From NCBI RefSeq assembly GCF_903645285.1, contig NZ_CAHJXN010000001.1, positions 288,001-352,000 on the forward strand: DNA of 64,000 bases. Reading direction: 5' to 3'. The stretch is from Streptococcus thalassemiae. GTDB lineage: Bacteria > Bacillota > Bacilli > Lactobacillales > Streptococcaceae. The translations under genes and the position numbers were made by a program. Under the pieces are notes generated by a model. That model was not told the DNA's origin. It saw nothing but the letters and a program-made list of their open reading frames with translations, and searched no databases. This document shows, in pieces, positions 1-7,962 of this stretch (the stretch's first letter is position 1; every line of letters begins with the position of its first letter).

Positions 1-64
1 TATAGCGATAAGGTAATTTCATATAGGAAAAACCAAGGTTTTCCCAATCAATCGTTACTGTCAT
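1..64 (-). CDS. ilvE: Branched-chain amino acid aminotransferase, N-terminal fragment
   Basis: Only the first 21 codons lie in the window; the gene runs off the left edge. The reverse strand reads MTVTIDWENLGFSYMKLPYR, which I recognise as the start of streptococcal IlvE, the PLP enzyme that exchanges amino groups between branched-chain amino acids and 2-oxoglutarate. A GGAGTGG ribosome site lies just upstream of the ATG (complement of 68-74). It lies downstream of parC on the same strand, which is the pneumococcal order, but a terminator and its own promoter separate the two. Confidence 0.85.
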   Translation of the reverse strand, partial: MTVTIDWENLGFSYMKLPYRY

Positions 65-98
65 ATTCCACTCCTTATTCTAAAAACCTATTTCTTAT

Positions 99-126
99 AT
101 TCTACACTATTTTTCTAAAATAGCAA
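99..126 (-). promoter_or_regulatory. Probable ilvE promoter
   Basis: Read on the minus strand there is a TTGCTA -35 (121-126), a 16-base spacer and a TAGAAT -10 (99-104). The predicted transcript starts about 25 bases before the ilvE ATG. Sequence match only. Confidence 0.55.
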
Positions 127-159
127 GTATATTTTGTAATTTTCAGAAAATTTCTTCAA

Positions 160-194
160 TAAAAAGAACCAGCTCTTAGAACTGATTCTTCATT
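160..194 (-). terminator. Terminator after parC
   Basis: On the minus strand an AAGAA-CAG / CTG-TTCTT hairpin is followed by a run of five T. It starts 5 bases past the parC stop codon and separates parC from the ilvE promoter. Confidence 0.75.
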
Positions 195-198
195 TCAC

Positions 199-2670
199 TT
201 ATTTAGCTTCAGTAAATACTTCTTTAAGATAAGCGTCAAAAACTTCTTCATCTGAAATCGTGTCAGAAATGAAGCTTCCATTGCTAGTGCGTTCTGACAA
301 GTTCAAGTCTTGCAATCGGCTTTCATAGATTGTTCCTTTGTTGGATTGAACAAGCAGAGTTTGGTCGTTCTCGTCCACTTCTGTACTAAAGAGGTCACCA
401 ACGAAGCCTTGTTCTGCAACTGCTCCTGCTAAGAAGACACGGTGCGGTTTGTTTTTCAACTCACGCAAAACTTGTAAACCACGTTTGGCACGGCTGGTTG
501 CTGGAATTTCCTCAATAGAAACACGTTTCAAGCTTCCACGCTGGGTCAAGAGGTAGAAGGATGAGGTGTTACAGATAAAGGCGGATTGGAGGGCATCATC
601 TTCTTTCAGGTTCATAGCCTTGACCCCTGCAGCCTTGGCACCGACAACTGGAACCTCTTCGATATTGAAACGAAGGGCATAACCATTTTGGCTAATCAAG
701 AGAACATCATCCAGTTTAATCGGAGCTACTGCCACAATCTTGTCTGTATCGTCTTTGAGCTTAGCATACTTGACAGACTTAGACTTGTAGGTCCGCCATG
801 GAGTGAATTCTTTGCGTTCTACGCGCTTGATTTGACCGAGACGAGTAGCTGCAAAATAAGTTGTCGCATCATCAAACTGATCTACTACTTCAACATAAAG
901 GATTTCTTCGTTAGTTTCAAAGTTTGTAATGGTCTGGCTCAGATGCTCTCCGATGTCCTTCCAGCGAATATCTGCTAATTCATGGATTGGTCTGTAGATG
1001 ACATTTCCAAGACTTGTGAACATCAAGAGGTGCTGGGTTGTCTTGGCAGATTGAACAAAAATCAAACGGTCGTCATCACGTTTGCCAATTTCTTCCAGCG
1101 TTGAAGCGGCAAAGGAACGTGGGCTGGTACGCTTGATGTAACCTGCCTTGGTCACGCTGACGTAGGTATCTTCCTCAGCAATCAGACTAGCTGTATCAAT
1201 CTCGATTGCTTTTGCTGTGTCTTCTAAAGTGCTCAAACGTGGTGTCGCAAATTTCTTCTTAACCTCACGAAGCTCTTTCTTCATGAGATTGTACATAGTC
1301 CGCTCATCACCGATAATAGCCGCAAGCATGGCAATCTTCTCACGAAGTTCTGCTTCTTCTTCCTGCAAGACAACTACGTCTGTATTGGTCAAACGGTACA
1401 GTTGCAAGGTTACGATAGCCTCAGCCTGCTCTTCTGTAAAGTCATAGCTGACCTTAAGGTTTTCCTTGGCGTCCGCCTTATTCTCAGAAGCGCGGATAAG
1501 AGCAATGACTTCGTCCAAAATCGAAATCACACGAATCAAACCTTCGACAATATGGAGACGCTTCTCAGCCTTTTCCTTGTCAAAGCGTGAACGCGCCAAA
1601 ATCACTTCTCGACGGTGGGCGATATAGCTAGACAAGATTGGAACGATCCCAACCTGACGAGGCGTGAAATTGTCAATCGCCACCATGTTAAAGTTGTAGT
1701 TGATTTGCAGGTCTGTGTATTTGAAAAGATAATTAAGAACAAGCTCCGTATTGGCATCTTTTTTTAGCTCAATAGCAATACGTAGACCATCACGGTCAGA
1801 CTCATCGCGAACCTCAGCAATCCCAGCCACCTTGTTATTGACACGAACATCATCGATTTTCTTGACTAGATTGGCCTTGTTGATTTCATAAGGAATCTCA
1901 GTGACAACGATTTGTTCCTTACCGCCTTTTAGCTTTTCAATCTCAGTCTTGGAACGAATAACCACGCGCCCTTTCCCAGTTTCATAGGCCTTCTTGATTT
2001 CATCACGACCCTGGATAATCCCTCCAGTCGGGAAGTCTGGTCCCGGCAAGAATTCCATGAGTTTTTCAACTTTGGTCGTTGGATGGTCAATCATGTAAAC
2101 CGCCGCATCAATAACCTCAGCTAAATTATGGGGAGGAATATCTGTCGCATATCCAGCCGAAATCCCAGTCGAACCATTGACTAAAAGGTTGGGAAAAGCT
2201 GCCGGTAGAACAGTCGGCTCTTTTTCGGTGTCATCAAAGTTCCAAGCAAAAGGAACGGTCTTTTTATCGATATCCTGAAGAAGATAGCCTGCAATTTCAG
2301 ACAAACGCGCCTCGGTATAACGCATGGCCGCAGGTGGATCACCGTCCATAGAACCGTTATTACCGTGCATTTCAACTAGAATCTCACGATTTTTCCAGTC
2401 CTGTGACATACGAACCATGGCATCATAGATAGAACTGTCACCGTGTGGGTGAAAATTCCCCATGATATTCCCGACAGACTTGGCCGACTTGCGGTAGCTC
2501 TTGTCAAAAGTATTGCCATCCTTATTCATAGAATAAAGAATGCGACGCTGAACCGGCTTCAATCCATCACGAATATCTGGCAAGGCCCGGTCTTGAATAA
2601 TATACTTGGAGTAGCGACCAAAGCGCTCTCCCATGATGTCCTCCAGGGACATGTTTTGAATGTTACTCAT
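199..2670 (-). CDS. parC: DNA topoisomerase IV subunit A
   Basis: 823 residues, the usual streptococcal ParC length. The subunit cuts and rejoins DNA and works with ParE to decatenate sister chromosomes. The N-terminal winged-helix/tower region holds the quinolone-determining segment HPHGDSSIYDAM (74-85) with Ser79 and Asp83, both the sensitive form, and the catalytic tyrosine region AAMRYTEARL (114-123, Tyr118). The C-terminal half is the repeated beta-pinwheel domain. Residue 52 is Gly, 91 is Asp and 137 is Lys; from memory pneumococci usually have Ser52 and Asn91 while viridans streptococci have Gly52 and Asp91. No clear Shine-Dalgarno precedes the ATG; a structured element ends about 12 bases before it. 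parE lies upstream on the same strand, with two extra genes between. Confidence 0.97.
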   Translation of the reverse strand: MSNIQNMSLEDIMGERFGRYSKYIIQDRALPDIRDGLKPVQRRILYSMNKDGNTFDKSYRKSAKSVGNIMGNFHPHGDSSIYDAMVRMSQDWKNREILVEMHGNNGSMDGDPPAAMRYTEARLSEIAGYLLQDIDKKTVPFAWNFDDTEKEPTVLPAAFPNLLVNGSTGISAGYATDIPPHNLAEVIDAAVYMIDHPTTKVEKLMEFLPGPDFPTGGIIQGRDEIKKAYETGKGRVVIRSKTEIEKLKGGKEQIVVTEIPYEINKANLVKKIDDVRVNNKVAGIAEVRDESDRDGLRIAIELKKDANTELVLNYLFKYTDLQINYNFNMVAIDNFTPRQVGIVPILSSYIAHRREVILARSRFDKEKAEKRLHIVEGLIRVISILDEVIALIRASENKADAKENLKVSYDFTEEQAEAIVTLQLYRLTNTDVVVLQEEEAELREKIAMLAAIIGDERTMYNLMKKELREVKKKFATPRLSTLEDTAKAIEIDTASLIAEEDTYVSVTKAGYIKRTSPRSFAASTLEEIGKRDDDRLIFVQSAKTTQHLLMFTSLGNVIYRPIHELADIRWKDIGEHLSQTITNFETNEEILYVEVVDQFDDATTYFAATRLGQIKRVERKEFTPWRTYKSKSVKYAKLKDDTDKIVAVAPIKLDDVLLISQNGYALRFNIEEVPVVGAKAAGVKAMNLKEDDALQSAFICNTSSFYLLTQRGSLKRVSIEEIPATSRAKRGLQVLRELKNKPHRVFLAGAVAEQGFVGDLFSTEVDENDQTLLVQSNKGTIYESRLQDLNLSERTSNGSFISDTISDEEVFDAYLKEVFTEAK

Positions 2671-2674
2671 ATAG

Positions 2675-2785
2675 GATACAGAGCCCGTAAAATATCAAGT
2701 GAAAATAGAAAATTCTTGAAGTAAGCAAGCTCAGCAGAGAATTTATCTTTTTCACGCATCATTTAGGGCGTGTTCAACTCCTTTC
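2675..2785 (-). promoter_or_regulatory. Structured leader element before parC (copy E)
   Basis: Read on the minus strand it opens with GAAAGGAG and TTGAACACGCCC. GTGAAAA (2749-2755) can pair with TTTTCAC (2699-2705). Above an internal loop AGATA/TCTA, AATTCT pairs with AGAATT. The same GTG strand can instead pair upstream (CACGC 2768-2772 with GCGTG 2753-2757), so the two hairpins exclude each other. The element closes with ACGGGC and the line GTATCCTATATG, which contains the parC start. The same plan is found before deoD (19269-19378). I do not recognise a named RNA family. The stretch 2786-2924 upstream holds no gene; a weak promoter may lie there. Confidence 0.55.
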
Positions 2786-2924
2786 AAAGAATGTAGAGTA
2801 GGTTTTATAGAAAAGGGGGGTAGTTAAGATACAAAGGGAAGATTCAGCTGCCGAAAATTTCTGTAGAAAAAGTATTCAAAAAATTTTTACAACTTCCTAA
2901 TCTTCTATATGTAATAATCTTCTT

Positions 2925-3269
2925 TCACAGAATACAAAGTTCCTTTACACCTAGAAGCTCACCGTATTTATAGAATTTTCTTCCGGTAATATATATCCCT
3001 TCGGTATATCCTAGCTCTTTTAAGCACTCAGCCGTTATCTTAGATACTATTATCCCATCATATTTTCGAATCAGTTCATTAATTTCATCGTCGCTCATGT
3101 TAATCTTATAATATAATTTTGATAACTTAACTCCGTCAATTCTTTTTTGTCTTCTTAATGTTACTTCGGCTCTCATTGGCTCTTCTGTTAAGCATGGGGG
3201 GAATTTTTTTATAATATTACCATATCTATCCACTATGACTATCTCACGTCCAGTTAAATTTGCAAGCAT
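2925..3269 (-). CDS. Hypothetical protein, phage-like opening motif
   Basis: 114 residues from the start chosen here. MLANLTGREIVIVDRYGN is preceded by a GAGGA site at 8 bases (3278-3282); longer starts at 3284 and 3323 have no such site. The opening 'NLT..EIVIVD.YGNIIKKFPP' resembles small phage or integrative-element proteins that begin NLTPHxIVI...IPP, but I cannot name a family. The rest is charged and lacks signal peptide or membrane segments. It is very AT-rich compared with the flanking topoisomerase genes. It lies between the ANT-like gene and parC, where typical pneumococci carry other short genes. Transfer is likely; function unknown. Confidence 0.6.
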   Translation of the reverse strand: MLANLTGREIVIVDRYGNIIKKFPPCLTEEPMRAEVTLRRQKRIDGVKLSKLYYKINMSDDEINELIRKYDGIIVSKITAECLKELGYTEGIYITGRKFYKYGELLGVKELCIL

Positions 3270-3381
3270 TAAATTAGTCCTCATTCTTCTTATTCTAATG
3301 ATTTTTTTTTGCTTTAGAATCATTTTTTCAATTTTTAAAAGATATAATTCTAATCCTAATTTTTTTTATATTTAATTTTCT

Positions 3382-4218
3382 TTAATAATTTTTATTATTC
3401 CCAAACTTCTTCACTCTTTCCTCAGCATACTCAATCATCTTCTCAGCCACTTCTTTATCGTAGTCAAAGCCCAGCTTTTGAGCAAGTCTTTGAGCTTCTC
3501 TATGGAAAAGTTGCATCGTAGCAAACAAAGACTGAGTGATTTTATCTAAACTTGAAAAATCAAGCAGATTTGATAATTCTTTCTCTTTCTCAGCAGGCAA
3601 ATACTGAAAGAGGTACTTGTAGTTCTTGCCGATATCGACTTTCCCCCTATCACTTGCGACCTGCCAAGCTAAGATCTTCAACAACTCTTGCTGACAAATG
3701 CCGTAGAGATGGTCAGTCGCGTAGATGACTTGCTTACGACAGATTCCTTTGACCACGTAGGCTGACACCCACCAAAATTCATTGCAGGATTTTACAAAAT
3801 TCGTTTCAGTAGCTGGGCTTGTCCAGTAACGCTCTAGATTTTGAGAATAGGGTTCAAATAAATGTTCTGGATCTTCTAAAACAGTGAATCCGGCCTCGCT
3901 ATCTACCCATTCTTTCATGTGTTCTTTAGGACAGAGGGTTAGATCAATTCGATTCCCATCTTCAAAGAGCATGAGATAAAGACGACGATGGTCAAGAACA
4001 ACCTCTTGCTCTATAATTCTTTTTCCGAAATAGTCCAACCAATAAAGGTCACTCGTCAGATTATCAAAATCATCCACGACATAGACCACGTCATAGTCTT
4101 GAAATTCATCTTTTGAGGCTTTTGTATCAGTCCGTGAACCAGACATGGCGACAGCTTTAACTTTCAAGTTTTTAGCTATCTTAATAATTATATCTAGCAT
4201 TTCTGCTTCAGCTCTCAT
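3382..4218 (-). CDS. ANT(6)/AadE-like aminoglycoside nucleotidyltransferase
   Basis: 278 residues, close to the 280-300 of AadE/ANT(6) streptomycin adenylyltransferases. The nucleotidyltransferase core is visible: GSR near residue 27 and the acidic pair in FQDYDVVYVVDD (Asp41, Asp43), then DRIDLTL-like 'NRIDLTL', and the all-alpha C-terminal half with WWVSAYVVKGI. The start MRAEAEM matches the family N-terminus and has a weak GGG site; an ATG four codons earlier (4230) is possible. It begins 28 bases after the parE stop, so it is probably cotranscribed with parE. An ant-like gene here has been described for S. mitis/S. oralis and for pneumococci with transferred topoisomerase genes, and is absent from typical pneumococci. 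Whether it gives resistance is not known from sequence. Confidence 0.85.
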   Translation of the reverse strand: MRAEAEMLDIIIKIAKNLKVKAVAMSGSRTDTKASKDEFQDYDVVYVVDDFDNLTSDLYWLDYFGKRIIEQEVVLDHRRLYLMLFEDGNRIDLTLCPKEHMKEWVDSEAGFTVLEDPEHLFEPYSQNLERYWTSPATETNFVKSCNEFWWVSAYVVKGICRKQVIYATDHLYGICQQELLKILAWQVASDRGKVDIGKNYKYLFQYLPAEKEKELSNLLDFSSLDKITQSLFATMQLFHREAQRLAQKLGFDYDKEVAEKMIEYAEERVKKFGNNKNY

Positions 4219-4245
4219 GTTGATACCCATTCATTAAAAACTAAC

Positions 4246-6189
4246 TTAAAACACTGTCGCTTCTTCCAGCGTAAACTTGACATTGTCCTCAATCCACTTA
4301 CGGCGTGGTTCGACCTTGTCTCCCATGAGAACATTGACACGGCGTTCGGCGCGAGCCAGGTCTTCAATGGTGACACGGATAAGGGTACGAGTTTCTGGGT
4401 TCATGGTTGTTTCCCAGAGCTGGTTCGCATTCATCTCACCAAGACCTTTATATCGTTGGAGGGTAGCTCCTTTACCAAACTGTTTGCGGAGTTCTTCTAG
4501 TTCTCCGTCCGTCCAAGCGTAGGCCACCTCTTCTTTCTTGCCTTTACCTTTGGACATCTTGTAAAGAGGTGGGAGGGCAATATAGACATGGCCTGCCTCG
4601 ACTAGCGGACGCATGTAGCGGTAGAAAAATGTCAAAAGCAAGGTCTGGATATGAGCACCATCAGTATCCGCATCGGTCATGATAATAATCTTGTCATAGT
4701 TGGCATCTTCAATAGAGAAGTCTGCCCCAACACCCGCGCCAATAGTATAAATCATAGTATTGATTTCTTCATTTTTGAGGATATCTGCCATCTTGGCCTT
4801 GGCTGTATTGATAACCTTACCACGAAGAGGCAATATAGCCTGGAACTTGCGGTCACGACCTTGCTTAGCAGAACCACCGGCAGAATCCCCCTCGACTAGA
4901 TAGAGTTCATTCTTAGCAGGATTTTTGGACTGGGCTGGGGTTAATTTACCAGACAGCAAGCCCTTGTCCTTCTTGTTTTTCTTCCCATTTCGGCTCTCAT
5001 CACGCGCCTTACGAGCCGCTTCACGAGCATCACGCGCCTTGATAGCCTTGCGAATAAGGTTAGAAGCTAGTTCCCCATTTTCCATAAGGAAAAATGTCAA
5101 CTTATCAGCCACAATGCCATCCACAACGGGACGAGCAAGAGGGCTTCCTAGCTTGTCCTTGGTCTGACCTTCAAATTGGAGGTGTTCTTCAGGAACTAAG
5201 ATAGAAAGAACGGCCGCTAGTCCCTCACGATAGTCGGATCCTTCAAGATTTTTATCTTTTTCCTTGAGAAGACCTGTCTTACGCGCGTAGTCATTCATGA
5301 CCTTGGTAATGGCAGACTTGAGTCCTGTCTCATGTGTTCCACCGTCCTTGGTGCGAACGTTATTGACAAAGGACAAGATGTTATCTGAAAAACCATCATT
5401 GTACTGGAGGGCAACTTCCACTTGAAAACCATTGTCTTCCCCTTCAAAGTAAAGGACTGGCGTCAAGGTTTCCTTGTCTTCGTTTAGATAAGAAACAAAG
5501 TCCTGCACCCCATTCTCATAGTGAAATTCAATTGCTTCATCTGTTCGCTCGTCTGTCAAAGACAAGGTCACATTTTTCAAGAGAAAGGCTGACTCATTGA
5601 GACGTTCTGAAATGGTATTGTACTTGAAGTCTGTCGTAGAAAAGATCGTCGCATCAGGCATAAACGTAACCTTGGTACCTGTTTTAGACTTAGGTGCTGT
5701 ACCGATTTTCTTCAAGGTCGTGACAGGTTTGCCACCATTTTCAAAACGTTGCTTATAGATTGCCCCATCACGGGTAATTTCAACTTCTAGCCAGCTAGAA
5801 AGGGCATTAACAACGGAAGAACCCACCCCGTGAAGTCCACCTGATGTCTTGTAGCCACCCTGACCGAATTTTCCTCCGGCATGAAGAATGGTAAAAATAA
5901 CCTCAACAGTTGGAATTCCCATAGCATGCATACCAGTCGGCATCCCACGACCATGGTCTTGAACCGTTAAACTCCCATCTTTATTGATTGTCACATCAAT
6001 ACGGTCACCAAATCCAGACAAGGCCTCATCGACCGCATTATCGACGATTTCCCAGACTAGGTGGTGGAGACCAGCACCATCGGTCGATCCGATATACATC
6101 CCTGGACGTTTTCGAACCGCATCCAACCCTTCTAGCACCTGAATGGCATCATCATTATAATTGTTAATATTGATTTCCTTTTTTGACAC
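4246..6189 (-). CDS. parE: DNA topoisomerase IV subunit B
   Basis: 647 residues, the normal length. ParE is the ATPase subunit of topoisomerase IV. Seen in order: GHKL ATPase with the Asn of EIVDNAVDEAL (about 51), GRGMPTG (80-86) and [14 protein letters not shown] (117-130), the transducer domain, then the TOPRIM domain with [19 protein letters not shown] (433-451), PLRGKVIN and the acidic cluster DADTDGAH. Asp435 and Ile460 are the quinolone-sensitive forms. Translation starts with GTG behind a good GGAGG (6196-6200). A distinct ParE-only feature versus GyrB is the AQSKNPAKNELYLVEG lead-in. The gene is divergent from plsY and heads the parE-ant-hypothetical-parC group. Confidence 0.97.
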   Translation of the reverse strand: MSKKEININNYNDDAIQVLEGLDAVRKRPGMYIGSTDGAGLHHLVWEIVDNAVDEALSGFGDRIDVTINKDGSLTVQDHGRGMPTGMHAMGIPTVEVIFTILHAGGKFGQGGYKTSGGLHGVGSSVVNALSSWLEVEITRDGAIYKQRFENGGKPVTTLKKIGTAPKSKTGTKVTFMPDATIFSTTDFKYNTISERLNESAFLLKNVTLSLTDERTDEAIEFHYENGVQDFVSYLNEDKETLTPVLYFEGEDNGFQVEVALQYNDGFSDNILSFVNNVRTKDGGTHETGLKSAITKVMNDYARKTGLLKEKDKNLEGSDYREGLAAVLSILVPEEHLQFEGQTKDKLGSPLARPVVDGIVADKLTFFLMENGELASNLIRKAIKARDAREAARKARDESRNGKKNKKDKGLLSGKLTPAQSKNPAKNELYLVEGDSAGGSAKQGRDRKFQAILPLRGKVINTAKAKMADILKNEEINTMIYTIGAGVGADFSIEDANYDKIIIMTDADTDGAHIQTLLLTFFYRYMRPLVEAGHVYIALPPLYKMSKGKGKKEEVAYAWTDGELEELRKQFGKGATLQRYKGLGEMNANQLWETTMNPETRTLIRVTIEDLARAERRVNVLMGDKVEPRRKWIEDNVKFTLEEATVF

Positions 6190-6218
6190 AAGGAACCTCC
6201 TATTCGTTCATCTTTACT

Positions 6219-6247
6219 ATTCTACAGGTTTTCCAAGGATTTTGCAA
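6219..6247 (-). promoter_or_regulatory. parE promoter
   Basis: Minus strand: TTGCAA (6242-6247), a 17-base spacer ending in CTG, and TAGAAT (6219-6224). It sits about 30 bases before the GTG start and matches a vegetative sigma-A promoter well. Confidence 0.65.
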
Positions 6248-6309
6248 AATTTTTCTTTCTCCGATGTGACAATTTCAGAAGTGATTCTCTGCCTTTCTTT
6301 TCCATTTCA

Positions 6310-6318
6310 TGATATAAT
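6310..6318 (+). promoter_or_regulatory. plsY extended -10, leaderless type
   Basis: TGATATAAT (TGnTATAAT) with no convincing -35. Six bases separate it from the plsY ATG, so the expected transcription start is at or next to the start codon. No Shine-Dalgarno could fit in such a transcript. Confidence 0.6.
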
Positions 6319-6324
6319 AGTAGT

Positions 6325-6966
6325 ATGATGACAATAGTTTTATTAATCCTAGCCTATCTGCTAGGTTCAATTCCGTCTGGTCTCTGGATTGGACAAGTAT
6401 TCTTTCAAATCAATCTACGCGAACATGGTTCTGGAAATACCGGAACAACCAATACCTTTCGCATTTTAGGTAAGAAAGCTGGTATGGCAACCTTTGTGAT
6501 TGACTTTTTCAAAGGAACCCTAGCAACACTTCTTCCAATTATGTTTCATCTGCAAGGCGTTTCGCCTCTCATCTTTGGACTTTTAGCTGTCATTGGCCAT
6601 ACCTTCCCTATCTTTGCAGGATTTAAGGGGGGCAAGGCTGTCGCGACCAGTGCTGGAGTGATTTTCGGATTTGCACCTGTCTTCTGTCTCTACCTTGCAG
6701 TTGTTTTCTTTGGAACCCTTTATCTTGGTAGTATGATTTCACTATCTAGTGTCACAGCATCTATCGCGGCTGTCATGGGAGTTCTACTCTTTCCACTTTT
6801 TGGTTTTATCCTGAGTCACTATGACCCTCTCTTCATCGCTATTATCCTGGCTCTTGCTAGCTTGATTATCATTCGGCATAAGGATAATATCACACGTATC
6901 CAGAATAAGACTGAAAATCTTGTTCCTTGGGGATTAAACTTAACCCATCAAAATTCTAAAAAATAA
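6325..6966 (+). CDS. plsY: Acyl-phosphate glycerol-3-phosphate acyltransferase
   Basis: 213 residues, normal for PlsY. This membrane enzyme transfers the acyl group from acyl-phosphate to glycerol-3-phosphate, the first step of phospholipid synthesis. The three family motifs are present: [11 protein letters not shown] (13-23), GSGNTGTTN (36-44, phosphate binding) and [18 protein letters not shown] (about 92-109). About five to seven hydrophobic segments are seen. It stands alone on the plus strand, divergent from parE. An ATG pair (MMT) opens the frame; the first is used because it lies at the expected transcription start. Confidence 0.95.
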   Translation: MMTIVLLILAYLLGSIPSGLWIGQVFFQINLREHGSGNTGTTNTFRILGKKAGMATFVIDFFKGTLATLLPIMFHLQGVSPLIFGLLAVIGHTFPIFAGFKGGKAVATSAGVIFGFAPVFCLYLAVVFFGTLYLGSMISLSSVTASIAAVMGVLLFPLFGFILSHYDPLFIAIILALASLIIIRHKDNITRIQNKTENLVPWGLNLTHQNSKK

Positions 6967-6997
6967 ACGTCAGTTTGAACTGAACTGACGTTTTTTT
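6965..6997. terminator. Bidirectional terminator between plsY and the nucleoside permease
   Basis: ACGTCAGTT pairs with AACTGACGT and is followed by seven T on the plus strand. The other strand also ends in T-rich sequence, so it can serve both convergent genes. Confidence 0.85.
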
Positions 6998-7003
6998 GTA
7001 TGC

Positions 7004-7960
7004 TTATTTTGATTTGATATAGTTGATACCATCTGCTTTTGGTGCGACTGCTTTTCCAAAGAAGGCTGCCAAGACAAGAATTGTCAAAACGTAAGGTGCG
7101 ATTTGAAGGTAAACCGCAGGCACTCCTTGCAGGAACGGCAATTGAGATCCGATAACAGCCAAACTTTGTGAAAGTCCAAAGAAAAGACTAGATAGCATGG
7201 CTCCGATTGGATTCCATTTTCCAAAGATCATTGCAGCAAGGGCGATAAATCCAGGCCCAACAATAGTTGTTACTGAGAAGTTAACTGAGATTGATTGAGC
7301 ATAAATCGCTCCGCCAATTCCACCTAGGAAACCTGAAATAATAACCCCTAAATATCTCATCTTGTAGACATTGATTCCCAAGGTATCCGCTGCTTGAGGG
7401 TGTTCACCGACAGAGCGGAGACGAAGACCAAAACGGGTCTTGAAGAGGATAAACCAAGCAAGGAACGAGAAGGCAATCGCGATATAACCTAGCAGACTTG
7501 TTGACTTGAAGAAGATATCACCAATCACTGGGATATTCGCCAAGACTGGGAAGTCAAAGCGTCCAAAAGTTTGACTTAGGTTGTCGGTTTGTCCTTTGTT
7601 ATAAAGAACTTTAACCAAGAAAACAGCCAAGGCAGGCGCCATCAAATTTAATACCGTACCGCTGACAACATGGTCTGCACGGAAATGAACCGTCGCTGCT
7701 GCGTGGATGATAGAAAAGATTCCCCCTACCAATCCTGCTACAAGCAAAGATAGCCATGGAGTTGCTGCTCCAAATTGTTCTGCAAATTCAAGGTTAAAGA
7801 CGACTCCAGAAAAGGCACCCATAACCATAATTCCTTCAAGGCCAACGTTTACCACACCACCACGTTCAGAGAAAACACCGCCAATACTTGTAAAGATGAG
7901 GGGTGCTGAGTAAATCAGCATAGAAGACACCAAGAGGGTGAGCAAGGTTGTAATAGACAT
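7004..7960 (-). CDS. Nucleoside ABC transporter permease, NupC-like
   Basis: 318 residues with eight or more hydrophobic segments, of the BPD_transp_2 (branched-chain amino acid/ribose/BMP) permease type. It carries the GERGGVVNVGLEGIMVMGAF signature near residues 31-50, found in permeases paired with BMP-family lipoproteins. It is the last gene of the pnrA operon and starts 2 bases after the previous stop. The partners indicate uptake of nucleosides; substrate range is inferred from PnrA homology and the nearby catabolic genes. Confidence 0.9.
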   Translation of the reverse strand: MSITTLLTLLVSSMLIYSAPLIFTSIGGVFSERGGVVNVGLEGIMVMGAFSGVVFNLEFAEQFGAATPWLSLLVAGLVGGIFSIIHAAATVHFRADHVVSGTVLNLMAPALAVFLVKVLYNKGQTDNLSQTFGRFDFPVLANIPVIGDIFFKSTSLLGYIAIAFSFLAWFILFKTRFGLRLRSVGEHPQAADTLGINVYKMRYLGVIISGFLGGIGGAIYAQSISVNFSVTTIVGPGFIALAAMIFGKWNPIGAMLSSLFFGLSQSLAVIGSQLPFLQGVPAVYLQIAPYVLTILVLAAFFGKAVAPKADGINYIKSK

Positions 7961-7962
7961 CT

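Noticed and set aside
3382..4218. Mobile resistance cassette.
   Set aside because: No IS, recombinase, repeats or attachment site is adjacent; it looks like a resident of this intergenic position.
199..6189. Quinolone resistance mutations in parC/parE.
   Set aside because: Ser79 and Asp83 of ParC and Asp435 of ParE are unchanged.
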